64,000 nt of DNA from Clostridia bacterium (lineage in GTDB: Bacteria > Bacillota > Clostridia > Lutisporales > Lutisporaceae): the NCBI GenBank assembly GCA_035628995.1, contig DASPIR010000023.1:620001-684000 (forward strand), read 5' to 3'. The position numbers and the translations under genes are program-made. The notes under the pieces are model-generated. The model was not told the DNA's origin. It saw only the letters and a program-made list of their open reading frames with translations, and made no database searches. Below are positions 7,486 to 15,090 of the stretch, in pieces (positions within the stretch are counted from its first letter, which is position 1; each line of letters begins with the position of its first letter).

Positions 7486-8874
7486 CTATATATCCCTCCC
7501 CAAAAGTATATAACCCTTGCCTTCAATTATGTCTTCAGCATCCTTGATTCCAGTTCGCTCCATTATTGCAGCGATTCTTTCGTTGTCAATCGGATTTTTG
7601 AATACTGCTTCTTCACCATATTTACCCAGCGCTTCTGACGCACTTTCGATATTAAGTATCGACCTGGGCCCCCCTGCACAGCCTCCCTTGCAGCCCATAC
7701 CTTCAACAAAATTTGCCTCCAGAGTATTTGTCTTTAGTTTATCTAGTACTTCCTTGCACGCTTTTACTCCGTCTGCTTGAACCGCACGAAAATCAACATT
7801 TTCTCCTACAAGCCGCTTGACTACCATTTCAACTGACCTGCTCACTCCGCCTGTTCTCCCGTAGATTCTTCCTCCAAGTGAAGACTGCTCCTTATGGTCG
7901 TCAAGCATATTGTTGAGATTAATATCCAGAGCCTTAAAGATCTCCTCCATCTCCCTGAAGGTAAGTACAAAGTCCACTGCACCTTCAAGGTCCTTATCCT
8001 TAGCCTCGTTTTTTTTAGCAATACAAGGACCCAAGAATACTACAACAGTATCCTCACCAAGCTCCTTCAGCACTCTGCCGGTAGCAATCATCGGTGATAC
8101 AGCCGGAGAAAAATGCTCAAGCAGCTCCGGATACCCCTTTTGTACCATATTCATCCATATAGGACAGCAGCAGCTGGTTATCAGATAATCTTCCTTTTCA
8201 TGCACCAGCCTCTCAAATTCATATGCCTCCCTAAGTGTTAACAGATCCGCCAGCAGCGCAACCTCTATCATATCCCTGAAGCCCATATACTTAAGCGCAC
8301 TCCTTATCTGCCCGGCTTTAATATCTTGTCCAAACTGGCCAATAAAAGCAGGAGCCACAATGGCATACACATGCCGCTTTTTCTCCTTCAGATGCCTAAT
8401 GATAGGGACGAATTCAATCTTATCAGCAATAGCATCCAAAGGACAGTTCGGAATGCAGGAACCACAGGTAAGGCATTTGTCATTGTCAATCTTTATGCCT
8501 CGCTTTCCGCTGTAGTCCGTTGCCCCATGTCCGCAGCTTCCGCTGCACGGCTTTTCTTCATTTTCTTTTCTGCATATATCACATATCTCATCCAAAACAG
8601 AAACTAATGGTCTTTCAACTCTTCTTAGATTAAATGCAGCATCAATGTCCGCGGACATTTCCATATTCATTCCCTTAGGATCCAGGCCAAGAGAGATATC
8701 TATCTGTTTTTTCAATATAACTTCTTCCGACTCTTTGTATCTTCCACTTTTTATAAGTCTCGCTGCAAGCTCGTTGATTTCCTTGGCAGATCCGCCATTC
8801 CACAGTACTCTTACTATCTCCCTGAATAATTCCATCCTTCTTTTTTGGTAAAAATCTCTTCCCTTTTTTTCCAT
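7486..8874 (-). CDS. [FeFe]-hydrogenase-like protein with unusual CCC L1 motif
   Basis: 462 residues. The N-terminal helical region (1-90) is followed by cysteines C98, C101, C110, C114 and a classical 4Fe-4S ferredoxin motif (C134, C137, C140, C144). The H-cluster domain then shows L1 TSCCCPIW (C235-C237), L2 LGPCIAKKNE (C284) and L3 EGMGCKGGCAGGP (C395, C399). L3 carries MGCKGGC instead of the usual MACPGGC, and L1 has three consecutive cysteines. This resembles the divergent, possibly sensory or uncharacterised groups (C/D) rather than catalytic group A. It would be cytoplasmic. It follows the EndoQ gene by five bases and is probably translated from the same mRNA. Hydrogenase ancestry is certain; H2 turnover is not established. 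Confidence 0.85.
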   Translation of the reverse strand: MEKKGRDFYQKRRMELFREIVRVLWNGGSAKEINELAARLIKSGRYKESEEVILKKQIDISLGLDPKGMNMEMSADIDAAFNLRRVERPLVSVLDEICDICRKENEEKPCSGSCGHGATDYSGKRGIKIDNDKCLTCGSCIPNCPLDAIADKIEFVPIIRHLKEKKRHVYAIVAPAFIGQFGQDIKAGQIRSALKYMGFRDMIEVALLADLLTLREAYEFERLVHEKEDYLITSCCCPIWMNMVQKGYPELLEHFSPAVSPMIATGRVLKELGEDTVVVFLGPCIAKKNEAKDKDLEGAVDFVLTFREMEEIFKALDINLNNMLDDHKEQSSLGGRIYGRTGGVSRSVEMVVKRLVGENVDFRAVQADGVKACKEVLDKLKTNTLEANFVEGMGCKGGCAGGPRSILNIESASEALGKYGEEAVFKNPIDNERIAAIMERTGIKDAEDIIEGKGYILLGRDI

Positions 8875-8879
8875 AAATT

Positions 8880-10058
8880 CTAAGCCTCCACTCTTCCGTA
8901 TATACCTCCGCCTCCCGCATCTATTCCTATTCTGCCTTCTCTTGCGAGAATTATGTTTTCTGCTATATCATCCTTCACTACTTTTTTCAATTCCTCCAGA
9001 GTAGCCTGGTGTAAAATATTCATTTCATTCCCGAAGTGATTAATAAGCTTGTCAATGGTCTTGGGGCCTACCTTTGGCAGGAACTCCAGCGGGACTTGAT
9101 AATGGTACTGTGCCCTTTTTGAAGCTTCGGGCATATTTCTATCCTTTATCACTTCTATTCTGTCCCTTACCCCTACAACAAGGTCATGCTTCTCTGATAC
9201 AGGACACTTAAGAACCGGAGGCTCACCGGAAATTATAGAGTCACAGACAATGCAGAAGCTTCTATGATACTTGCCTAGCTTAGGGTTCAAACCATAATTG
9301 GCCTTTACTCTCCTTCCGCCGATCTCTTTCAGCGCTTTCACCAGTTCATAAAAGCTGGGCTCCTCCATTTCAAAGATGTTATATTCTCTGCCCATTTTAA
9401 TAAGAGAATGTGCATCAGAATTGCTGATAAAAGTCTTACCGTCAAGTTCGCTAAGCAAGCTTGCCATCGCTGCATCAGCGCTCAGCCCGAGCTCAACTGC
9501 AGTTATCCTGTCAAAGGCGGCTTCATTGAATATTTCATGCAGTGAGCTGCAGCAATTTCCGTAAAAGCTTTTATGGGGTGAGAACACATGGGCAGGTATA
9601 TATACCCCTCCAAGGCTGTCTACTATATCAAAAAGCTCCTGACCTCTTAGATGGCTCATAGAACTGAAGTGCCTCATATTCTTCACATGCTTTGACAATT
9701 CATCAGAGAAAGCTTTTAAAAGCTTCAATTTTGGAAAGAAGCACAAGGAGTGAGCGCTGCATCCAGCGATTTCATGGGTTTCTATTTCGGCGCCAAGGAT
9801 TAGGGTCTGTCCTCCCTTATAGTCCATTCCACCACCCTCTTTTTCTTTTATCTCCCCCTTATCCAGCAATTCCTCAATATCTTCTATAATGTACGGACAT
9901 GCACAATCCACTACACCTATCACATCAATTCCCTTCCTGTGATAGGATTCAAATGCTATGTTTTCAAAAGTGAGGTTTGCTGCAGTTGCCTTTTTTACTT
10001 CCTCGCCTTTAGAAGACCGCCCTACATGAACATGTAAATCCACATAATATTCCTTCAT
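8880..10058 (-). CDS. Endonuclease Q-family PHP-domain protein
   Basis: 392 residues of the TIGR00375 family. It opens with YYVDLHVHVG, the PHP metal site, and shows IGVVDCACP, LGAEIETHE, FISNSDAHS, then a zinc-type cluster FCIVCDS and LKCPVSEKHDL. A C-terminal helix-hairpin-helix LPKVGPKTIDKLINHFG follows. Archaeal and Bacillus members (EndoQ) cut DNA 5' of deaminated bases such as uracil, hypoxanthine and xanthine. ATG 10058 follows GGCAGGATTGTA; the frame stays open upstream to 10241 but crosses a terminator and reads as junk. It is the first gene of a pair with the hydrogenase-like protein. The family is secure, the lesion specificity inferred. Confidence 0.85.
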   Translation of the reverse strand: MKEYYVDLHVHVGRSSKGEEVKKATAANLTFENIAFESYHRKGIDVIGVVDCACPYIIEDIEELLDKGEIKEKEGGGMDYKGGQTLILGAEIETHEIAGCSAHSLCFFPKLKLLKAFSDELSKHVKNMRHFSSMSHLRGQELFDIVDSLGGVYIPAHVFSPHKSFYGNCCSSLHEIFNEAAFDRITAVELGLSADAAMASLLSELDGKTFISNSDAHSLIKMGREYNIFEMEEPSFYELVKALKEIGGRRVKANYGLNPKLGKYHRSFCIVCDSIISGEPPVLKCPVSEKHDLVVGVRDRIEVIKDRNMPEASKRAQYHYQVPLEFLPKVGPKTIDKLINHFGNEMNILHQATLEELKKVVKDDIAENIILAREGRIGIDAGGGGIYGRVEA

Positions 10059-10220
10059 TACAATCCTGCCTTCATTTACAGGTGCCTCTTTACAGAAAGT
10101 ATTCCTAATCCTGTAGAGGCACAACATTATGGATGTGCATTTATAACACTTGAATAGCTGTAAATTTGTTGTGTTATAAAGCACTTGATTAATATATCTC
10201 AGTATTCCAAGAATTCGGGA

Positions 10221-10264
10221 AAAAATCCAAAAAAGAAACAACCTGAGACTTTCGTCCCAGGTTG
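10221..10264 (-). terminator. Terminator of the Fur-family gene
   Basis: CAACCTG (10239-10245) pairs with CAGGTTG (10258-10264), with further GAC/GTC pairing inside. It is followed on the minus strand by TTTCTTTTTTGG. It lies 13 bases after the stop of the gene ending at 10278. Confidence 0.8.
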
Positions 10265-10277
10265 CATTAAATGAGTA

Positions 10278-10724
10278 TTATTCCTTACATTTGCTGCACG
10301 AACCGTTTACCGTAATATTCACGTCTCTAACATTCACATTCATCTTATTTTCCACTGAATCAACCGTTGTGGCAAATTCATGCGCTGCTTCAACATCATA
10401 ATAATCATAGAAGCTCCCGCACTTGTCACACTTGAAATGCACATAGACACACTTGCTCTCAGGCCTTTTCAATTCAAAGAATCTTTCTTTCCCAACACTT
10501 ATTTCCTTGACGATTTCATATTCCCTCAGCATTTCCAGTGTTCTGTATACCGTTGCTATCCCAATGCCCTTGCACCTAAGAAGCTTAAAAATTTCATCGG
10601 GCTTGTAGTGCCTTGGTTCTACAATAAATAAGCTCAATATTTCTTCTCTCTGCTGGGTGTGAGCTATACCGTGCTCCTCCAGCATTCTCTTGATACATGC
10701 AATGTCCTCACACAATCCGCTCAC
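10278..10724 (-). CDS. Fur-family transcriptional regulator
   Basis: About 148 residues with the winged-helix Fur fold: HTQQREEILSLF, HYKPDEIFKLLR and GIATVYRTLEMLREYEIV (recognition helix), then HFKCDKC and a C-terminal CSKCKE. The two CxxC pairs would hold structural zinc. Fur-family members sense Fe, Zn or peroxide (PerR). The H/D set needed to tell these apart cannot be judged safely here. I prefer GTG 10724 because AGGA lies six bases upstream; a TTG at 10754 has no ribosome site. The gene is monocistronic. A PerR-like box upstream of reverse rubrerythrin (55756-55784) is a possible target, by inference only. Confidence 0.88.
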   Translation of the reverse strand: MSGLCEDIACIKRMLEEHGIAHTQQREEILSLFIVEPRHYKPDEIFKLLRCKGIGIATVYRTLEMLREYEIVKEISVGKERFFELKRPESKCVYVHFKCDKCGSFYDYYDVEAAHEFATTVDSVENKMNVNVRDVNITVNGSCSKCKE

Positions 10725-10818
10725 CCTATTTCCTAAAATATCAACTTTGTTCAATATTTAACAATTATATTTTACCTTTTTGTTAAAGAAATATCAAGTA
10801 CTTTGTAATTTGCGGTTT

Positions 10819-11088
10819 TTATTCAGTATAAGCATCCACTATCTTTGCTACATAATCATCTTTGCCTTCCTTAACAACCATAACCAAATCAGGATTGTCT
10901 TCAGTTTCTGAAAAAGCCCTGTAGTATTTCAGCCTTGTTTCGTCATAGTCCTCATCAGTCCTAGAGGTTATCTGATACTGACCGTCCGGATTATATTCCT
11001 CCAGTACCCCTATAACTCTGTCTGTCACCATATCAGTAGGGCACTCTATACCAATTATCCGGCTTACAATATTGCTGTCCTTTGTCAT
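10819..11088 (-). CDS. Hypothetical protein, 89 aa
   Basis: A small acidic soluble protein (MTKDSNIVSRIIGIECPTDM..., ending DDYVAKIVDAYTE) with no membrane segment and no recognised domain. ATG is preceded by AAAGGAAGTAATAACA. It follows the DUF3892 gene by 29 bases on the same strand, so the two probably form one transcript. The regular alternation of charged and hydrophobic residues suggests a compact alpha/beta fold. I can propose no function. Confidence 0.65.
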   Translation of the reverse strand: MTKDSNIVSRIIGIECPTDMVTDRVIGVLEEYNPDGQYQITSRTDEDYDETRLKYYRAFSETEDNPDLVMVVKEGKDDYVAKIVDAYTE

Positions 11089-11117
11089 TGTTATTACTTC
11101 CTTTCTATGCTAAGTAT

Positions 11118-11348
11118 TTAAAAAGTAGGAATACTGTCAAGATTGTCCCCCTGTATGTCATTAGGGCTGCTTCTTAAATATTCTCTTCCGTTTTTTGCAT
11201 GTGCTGCATTTACGCCTGAAATCAGCCCATCCTTGGCCATTGTTAATGCTTCGTTAATTGAATATACATTTCCATTTTGAAGCATTACATCTGTTATATC
11301 CCCGTCTGGGTTCTTCTTGACCTTTATAATTCTGGCCTTTTCTTGCAT
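11118..11348 (-). CDS. DUF3892 family protein
   Basis: 76 residues. The pattern ARIIKVKKNPDGDITDVML, then NGNVYSINEALTMAKDGLI and GVNAAHAKNGREYLRS, matches the small DUF3892 family found in Firmicutes. It is cytoplasmic, and no biochemical role is known. It has a strong start (AAGGAGGTATTGATATG). First gene of a two-gene unit with the 89-aa hypothetical protein. Confidence 0.75.
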   Translation of the reverse strand: MQEKARIIKVKKNPDGDITDVMLQNGNVYSINEALTMAKDGLISGVNAAHAKNGREYLRSSPNDIQGDNLDSIPTF

Positions 11349-11505
11349 ATCAATACCTCCTTGAAAATTAGAAATACTTATACCTCTTAATTATCTGCAA
11401 TAGAAAAAAATATATTAGTATGTATTGTAACAAATTTCATGCATGTACATAGTATGTTATTGAGGAAAGGGTAACCAACCTGTATTTCTGAAAGGAGGTG
11501 GAATT

Positions 11506-11745
11506 ATGGCAAACGTTAATCCTGGCGTAGCAGCAGCTGGCTGCCTACCCGGACCAGCAGTATCACCTTTAGCAGGTCTTTGCCACAACAACGGCTTCCT
11601 GCTTCTGCTCCTGTTGTTCATACTTCTTGCAGCAGGTCCGTCTTGGGGTATAGACAATAACTTCTTCTTCATCATCATACTTGCGATTATCGCATTTGGT
11701 GGTTTTGGAAGAACTTTCGGCTTCGCTGGCCCACCAGTATATTAA
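11506..11745 (+). CDS. Small hydrophobic membrane protein (YjcZ-like architecture)
   Basis: 79 residues. A Pro/Gly/Ala-rich head with two cysteines is followed by two hydrophobic segments (GFLLLLLLFILLAAG, then FFFIIILAIIAFGG). AAAGGAGGTGGAATT precedes ATG at ideal spacing, and a strong terminator follows. The FxLLxxLFILLxxxGxSW pattern is reminiscent of small sporulation membrane proteins such as YjcZ, but the resemblance is short and I do not claim homology. It is probably an inner-membrane or forespore-membrane protein. Existence is well supported by its signals; function is unknown. Confidence 0.75.
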   Translation: MANVNPGVAAAGCLPGPAVSPLAGLCHNNGFLLLLLLFILLAAGPSWGIDNNFFFIIILAIIAFGGFGRTFGFAGPPVY

Positions 11746-11764
11746 AAGTCCTTCAGACCACTTT

Positions 11765-11802
11765 AAGCCCACCTGTCTCCCTGGTGGGCTTTAAACGTTT
11801 TT
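11765..11802 (+). terminator. Terminator after the small membrane protein
   Basis: AAGCCCACC (11765-11773) pairs perfectly with GGTGGGCTT (11783-11791), followed by TAAACGTTTTT. Confidence 0.85.
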
Positions 11803-11890
11803 GACTCAACAGTGGAATATTTCATGAAGGTTGTTGGCAATAATAGCTCCTGAAAGCCTCTATATAATGAGGTTATAAAGGACAATCAAT

Positions 11891-13333
11891 ATGGGAAATA
11901 AACGCATAACCTTAAAACGCGATACTATTGCATTCCTGCTTATTATAGCTGCCCTGATTATAATAAGGCTCTACCACATAGATATAGCCCCTTTAGAGGT
12001 AGAGGAAAGCTGGAGACAGGCTGATACTGAATCAATTGCAAGAAACTTTGTTCAATACAAGTTCAATATACTATATCCCAACTTCAATTATGATGGACCT
12101 TTTCCCAATGTCCCCGCCCTGGAATTTCAGATTACAACCTTTGCAATCGCAATATTATACAAGCTTTTCGGCTTCAGCTTCCTATGGGCACGCCTGGTTC
12201 CTATATGCTTCTTTATGATATCTGCCATCCTGCTCTACTTCTTTGCAAAAAAACACCTTGGCCAGACAGGAGCAATATTCAGCCTTATCGTATATGGCAC
12301 ACTCCCTATAAATGTATATTACTCAAGGGCTATAATGCCGGAAGCTGCAGGGCTGATGTTTTTCATTGGCAGCCTCTACTGTTTTGACTGCTGGATAACA
12401 TCAAAGAGGCTTGAAGTGCTGTTCCTAAGCTCAATTTTTACTGCCTTGGCTATTATGACTAAGCCTATGACAGTTTTTATCACAATACCGATGTTTTACA
12501 TGCTAGTCAGGCAATATAAGTGGGGGTGGCTGTTAAAAAAAGAGCTGTGGCTCTTTGCTTTTCTGGCGCTAGGACTCGCATTTACCTACTATTCTGTCAG
12601 TATACCCATTGCTGACTATAAATTCTCCCAAGGTCTCGCACAGAATGTGCTCTTTAAGAAGCTTCCCACAGCAATTACTGATTTGGAGGCTTATTCCTTC
12701 ATAGGCAAAAAGCTCATAATTCTTCTTACTCCTGCAGGCATTGCTCTTGCGTTTTTAGGGCTGTTAAGCTTCAATCGGCAGCAATCAGTCATACTCGTAT
12801 GGTTTGCTGCTATGTCACTGGAACTGGTTTTAGTAGTTACTTCGATTCGCATCAATTATTACTTTATCTTCTTCTCAGTTCCTTGCAGCATTCTTATAGG
12901 TCAGGGACTGGCTTATCTGTATGGCAAGCTGCAAACCAAAGCCTTCTCCATTATCCTGCTAATGCTTTTTTTACTCAACAGCTATGCATTTGCAAAACCT
13001 ATGTATTCTGTAAATACGACCATGCAAACCCAAGTAAGAATAGTTCAGGAGTATACCGGCAAGGAGGATTTGCTAATAATAGGTTCATTGGACCCCTGTC
13101 TTTTGAGTCTCTCTGACAGAAGAGGCTGGAGATTCAATGTCGGGATATATTCAAATATACCTAAGGATGACCTTGAGGAATTGAACTATTATATTAAAAA
13201 CGGAGCGAAATATTTCGTCCCCATCCAGGGAAGGATATATAAGGATGAAAATGGCGAAATACAGGAATACTTGGATATGAACTATGAAAGGATAGAAGCT
13301 GAAAAGGGCTATACAATATATAAACTGCATTAA
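11891..13333 (+). CDS. GT-C glycosyltransferase of the PMT/ArnT (GT39/GT83) type
   Basis: 480 residues. About eleven transmembrane segments follow a short cytoplasmic tail. The first extracytoplasmic loop (HIDIAPLEVEESWRQADTES) holds the acidic/Arg pattern typical of PMT_2 dolichyl- or undecaprenyl-phosphate-dependent transferases, and YSRAIMPEAAG is typical of ArnT-like enzymes. It should transfer a sugar from a polyprenyl phosphate to an acceptor on the outer face of the membrane. The next two genes, a GT2 synthase (24 bases on) and an SMR-type flippase (4 bases on), are what such an enzyme needs: donor synthesis and donor flipping. Acceptor and sugar are unknown. No clear Shine-Dalgarno is seen before ATG 11891. 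Confidence 0.85.
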   Translation: MGNKRITLKRDTIAFLLIIAALIIIRLYHIDIAPLEVEESWRQADTESIARNFVQYKFNILYPNFNYDGPFPNVPALEFQITTFAIAILYKLFGFSFLWARLVPICFFMISAILLYFFAKKHLGQTGAIFSLIVYGTLPINVYYSRAIMPEAAGLMFFIGSLYCFDCWITSKRLEVLFLSSIFTALAIMTKPMTVFITIPMFYMLVRQYKWGWLLKKELWLFAFLALGLAFTYYSVSIPIADYKFSQGLAQNVLFKKLPTAITDLEAYSFIGKKLIILLTPAGIALAFLGLLSFNRQQSVILVWFAAMSLELVLVVTSIRINYYFIFFSVPCSILIGQGLAYLYGKLQTKAFSIILLMLFLLNSYAFAKPMYSVNTTMQTQVRIVQEYTGKEDLLIIGSLDPCLLSLSDRRGWRFNVGIYSNIPKDDLEELNYYIKNGAKYFVPIQGRIYKDENGEIQEYLDMNYERIEAEKGYTIYKLH

Positions 13334-13357
13334 TATCCAACAGAAGGGGATTTTAAA

Positions 13358-14089
13358 ATGAAAGTGTTAATAGCATTGCCCGCATACAATGAAGAACCCG
13401 GAATCGCCTCAGTGCTGGGAGATATAATTAAGCTCCGAGAGCTTAGCAAGTACAGCATGGAAGTCTTGGTTGTAAATGACGGCAGTACTGATGAGACTGC
13501 AAATATTGTACATAACCTGTCCTTAGGCAGGGATTTCATAACTCTGATAAACCATGATATCAATAGGGGGCTGGGAGAAGCTGTCAAGACCATACTTCAT
13601 TATGCAGTGGATATTCTAGGTGATGATGATATACTTGTAACCCTCGATGCAGATAATACCCATACTCCAATGCTAATAGAAGACATGACAGATACATTAA
13701 TCTTAAACCAGCTTGATCTTGTGGTTGCCTCCCGCTTTATCGATGGCAGCATGGAAATCGGGCTAAGCAATATGCGCAAGCTATACAGCAGGGGGGCTAT
13801 GTATTATTTCAAATTGTTCTTCCCAATAGAAAACCTCAATGATTACTCCTCCGGCTACCGCGCTTATAGAATGAAAACCTTGCGGGAAGCCTACAACAAA
13901 TGGAATGGCCTCGTTACCACAAGCGGCTTCGAGTGTATGGCTGAAATAGCCGCCAAATTCAGCAGGATGAATATTCGTGCCGGTGAAGTCCCTCTGGTGC
14001 TAAGATATGACTATAAGAAAGGGAAAAGCAAGATGAATGTAGCCAATACTGTAAGAGGCTATTTTTCTCTGCTCAATAAGGTAAGATAG
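13358..14089 (+). CDS. GT2 polyprenyl-phosphate sugar synthase (DPM1/ArnC-like)
   Basis: 243 residues of a GT-A family 2 transferase: LIALPAYNEEPGIASVL, LVVNDGSTDET, the metal-binding TLDADNTHTP, VASRFIDG, and the acceptor region YSSGYRAYR. Unlike ArnC or GtrB it lacks C-terminal membrane helices, so it resembles single-domain dolichol-phosphate mannose synthase. It would join a nucleotide sugar to undecaprenyl phosphate at the inner leaflet. AGAAGGGGATTTTAAA precedes ATG. It sits between the GT-C transferase and the small flippase in one operon, which strongly supports the donor-synthesis role. The sugar is not predictable. Confidence 0.87.
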   Translation: MKVLIALPAYNEEPGIASVLGDIIKLRELSKYSMEVLVVNDGSTDETANIVHNLSLGRDFITLINHDINRGLGEAVKTILHYAVDILGDDDILVTLDADNTHTPMLIEDMTDTLILNQLDLVVASRFIDGSMEIGLSNMRKLYSRGAMYYFKLFFPIENLNDYSSGYRAYRMKTLREAYNKWNGLVTTSGFECMAEIAAKFSRMNIRAGEVPLVLRYDYKKGKSKMNVANTVRGYFSLLNKVR

Positions 14090-14093
14090 TTCA

Positions 14094-14444
14094 ATGATTT
14101 ATATAATAGCTCTTATCTCCATAGTTCTGGGCTCTGTAGGACAATTCCTCCTAAAGCTTGGCTCTGCTGATGTAAAATTAGACAGAGGGCTTGTGACTGC
14201 CGCTCTGTCCTTCATACTTAATCTCAATATTGTAATAAGTCTATTCTGCTTCTTCTCAAGCATGATAATTTGGGTATTGGTGCTTAAAAGACTGGAGCTT
14301 AGCATTGCCTATCCAATGGTCAGCCTGGGCTATATCATCACAATGACTCTTGCATTTCTATTCCTAAACGAACCGCTGCGGTTGACGAAGCTTTTGGGCA
14401 CTGCACTTATAATATTTGGAGTGATAGTGATAAACATCAGGTAG
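14094..14444 (+). CDS. SMR/EamA-type small transporter, candidate polyprenyl-phosphate sugar flippase (ArnE/F-like)
   Basis: 116 residues in four transmembrane helices with the small multidrug resistance pattern: GSVGQFLLKLGS near the N-terminus, LELSIAYPMVSLGYI, LNEPL, and GTALIIFGVIVIN. Position decides its likely job. It follows the GT2 synthase by four bases, as ArnE/ArnF follow the arn genes, so it probably helps move the lipid-linked sugar to the outer face for the GT-C enzyme. A drug/quaternary ammonium exporter is the alternative. No strong Shine-Dalgarno is present; translational coupling is likely. Confidence 0.82.
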   Translation: MIYIIALISIVLGSVGQFLLKLGSADVKLDRGLVTAALSFILNLNIVISLFCFFSSMIIWVLVLKRLELSIAYPMVSLGYIITMTLAFLFLNEPLRLTKLLGTALIIFGVIVINIR

Positions 14445-14487
14445 TTGGCTATAATATGTGAAGAAGTAATATTCAGGAGGTCATAGC

Positions 14488-14958
14488 ATGTCGGATGCGT
14501 TAATGGAATTAAAAGGGATAAACGGACAATTGGAGCTTTATGAAGATAAAATAGTAATGAAGCGAAAAGGTGCATTATCCAAGCTAACCCAAGGTTTTTT
14601 CAAGGGTGATAAAAGTATATATCTTAGCCAGATATCAGAAATACAAGTAAAACCCGGAACTTGGGCAACTAATGGATATATACAGTTTACATTATCTGGT
14701 GGCAACGAAAATACTAAAGGTATCTTTGATGCTACAAAAGATGAAAACGCTGTGATCTTTTCAAAGAAAGACAATGATTTGGTAAGTAGAATTAAAGACA
14801 AAATTGAAGAATTGAAGACGTCATTAAATAAAACTGGTACAGTAATAAATTCCCTAAGTCCCGCTGATGAAATTAAAAAATACAAGGAATTACTAGATGA
14901 CGGCATCATTACAGAAGAGGAGTTCAATAAAAAGAAGAAAGATTTGCTTGGTCTTTAA
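14488..14958 (+). CDS. PH-like (DUF4429) domain and SHOCT protein
   Basis: 156 residues. Residues 1-105 look like a bacterial PH-type domain (NGQLELYEDKIVMKRKG, then KSIYLSQISEIQVKPG). A C-terminal SHOCT motif (DEIKKYKELLDDGIITEEEF, ending KKKKDLLGL) follows. SHOCT helices are thought to mediate oligomerisation. The protein is cytoplasmic and its biological role is unknown. ATTCAGGAGGTCATAGC precedes ATG. It stands 43 bases downstream of the flippase gene and could be co-transcribed with the sugar module, but nothing ties it functionally to that module. Confidence 0.78.
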   Translation: MSDALMELKGINGQLELYEDKIVMKRKGALSKLTQGFFKGDKSIYLSQISEIQVKPGTWATNGYIQFTLSGGNENTKGIFDATKDENAVIFSKKDNDLVSRIKDKIEELKTSLNKTGTVINSLSPADEIKKYKELLDDGIITEEEFNKKKKDLLGL

Positions 14959-14999
14959 TTGCTTTTTGATATTGTATATAAAACTGTTCTTTATGCTTT

Positions 15000-15040
15000 A
15001 AAAGCACCTGTTCTACTGATCCAATAGTTCAGGTGCTTAA
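15000..15040. terminator. Hairpin between convergent genes
   Basis: AAGCACCTG (15002-15010) pairs with CAGGTGCTT (15030-15038) between the PH/SHOCT gene and glgA. A short T-run follows on the minus strand only (TTTTAAAG), so it best serves glgA. Confidence 0.6.
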
Positions 15041-15048
15041 ATAATCCT

Positions 15049-15090
15049 GTACCCATTGCCCATTGCCTATTGCCCATCCCCTATTGCCAA
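15049..15090. repeat. CCCATTGCC/CTATTGCC tandem short repeat overlapping the glgA stop
   Basis: CCCATTGCCCATTGCCTATT, then GCCCATCCCCTATTGCC: irregular 7-8 base units (CCCATTG / CCTATTG). The repeat runs across the last eight codons of glgA and supplies its TAG stop at 15067. It resembles no coding sequence. Confidence 0.65.

Noticed and set aside
7081-7638. 185-codon plus-strand frame across the alcohol dehydrogenase start and repeats
   Set aside because: Antisense to two real genes and through repeat palindromes; no ribosome site.
10059-10241. N-terminal extension of the EndoQ-like protein
   Set aside because: The frame is open but hydrophobic junk that reaches back toward the neighbouring gene's terminator; a ribosome site stands at ATG 10058.
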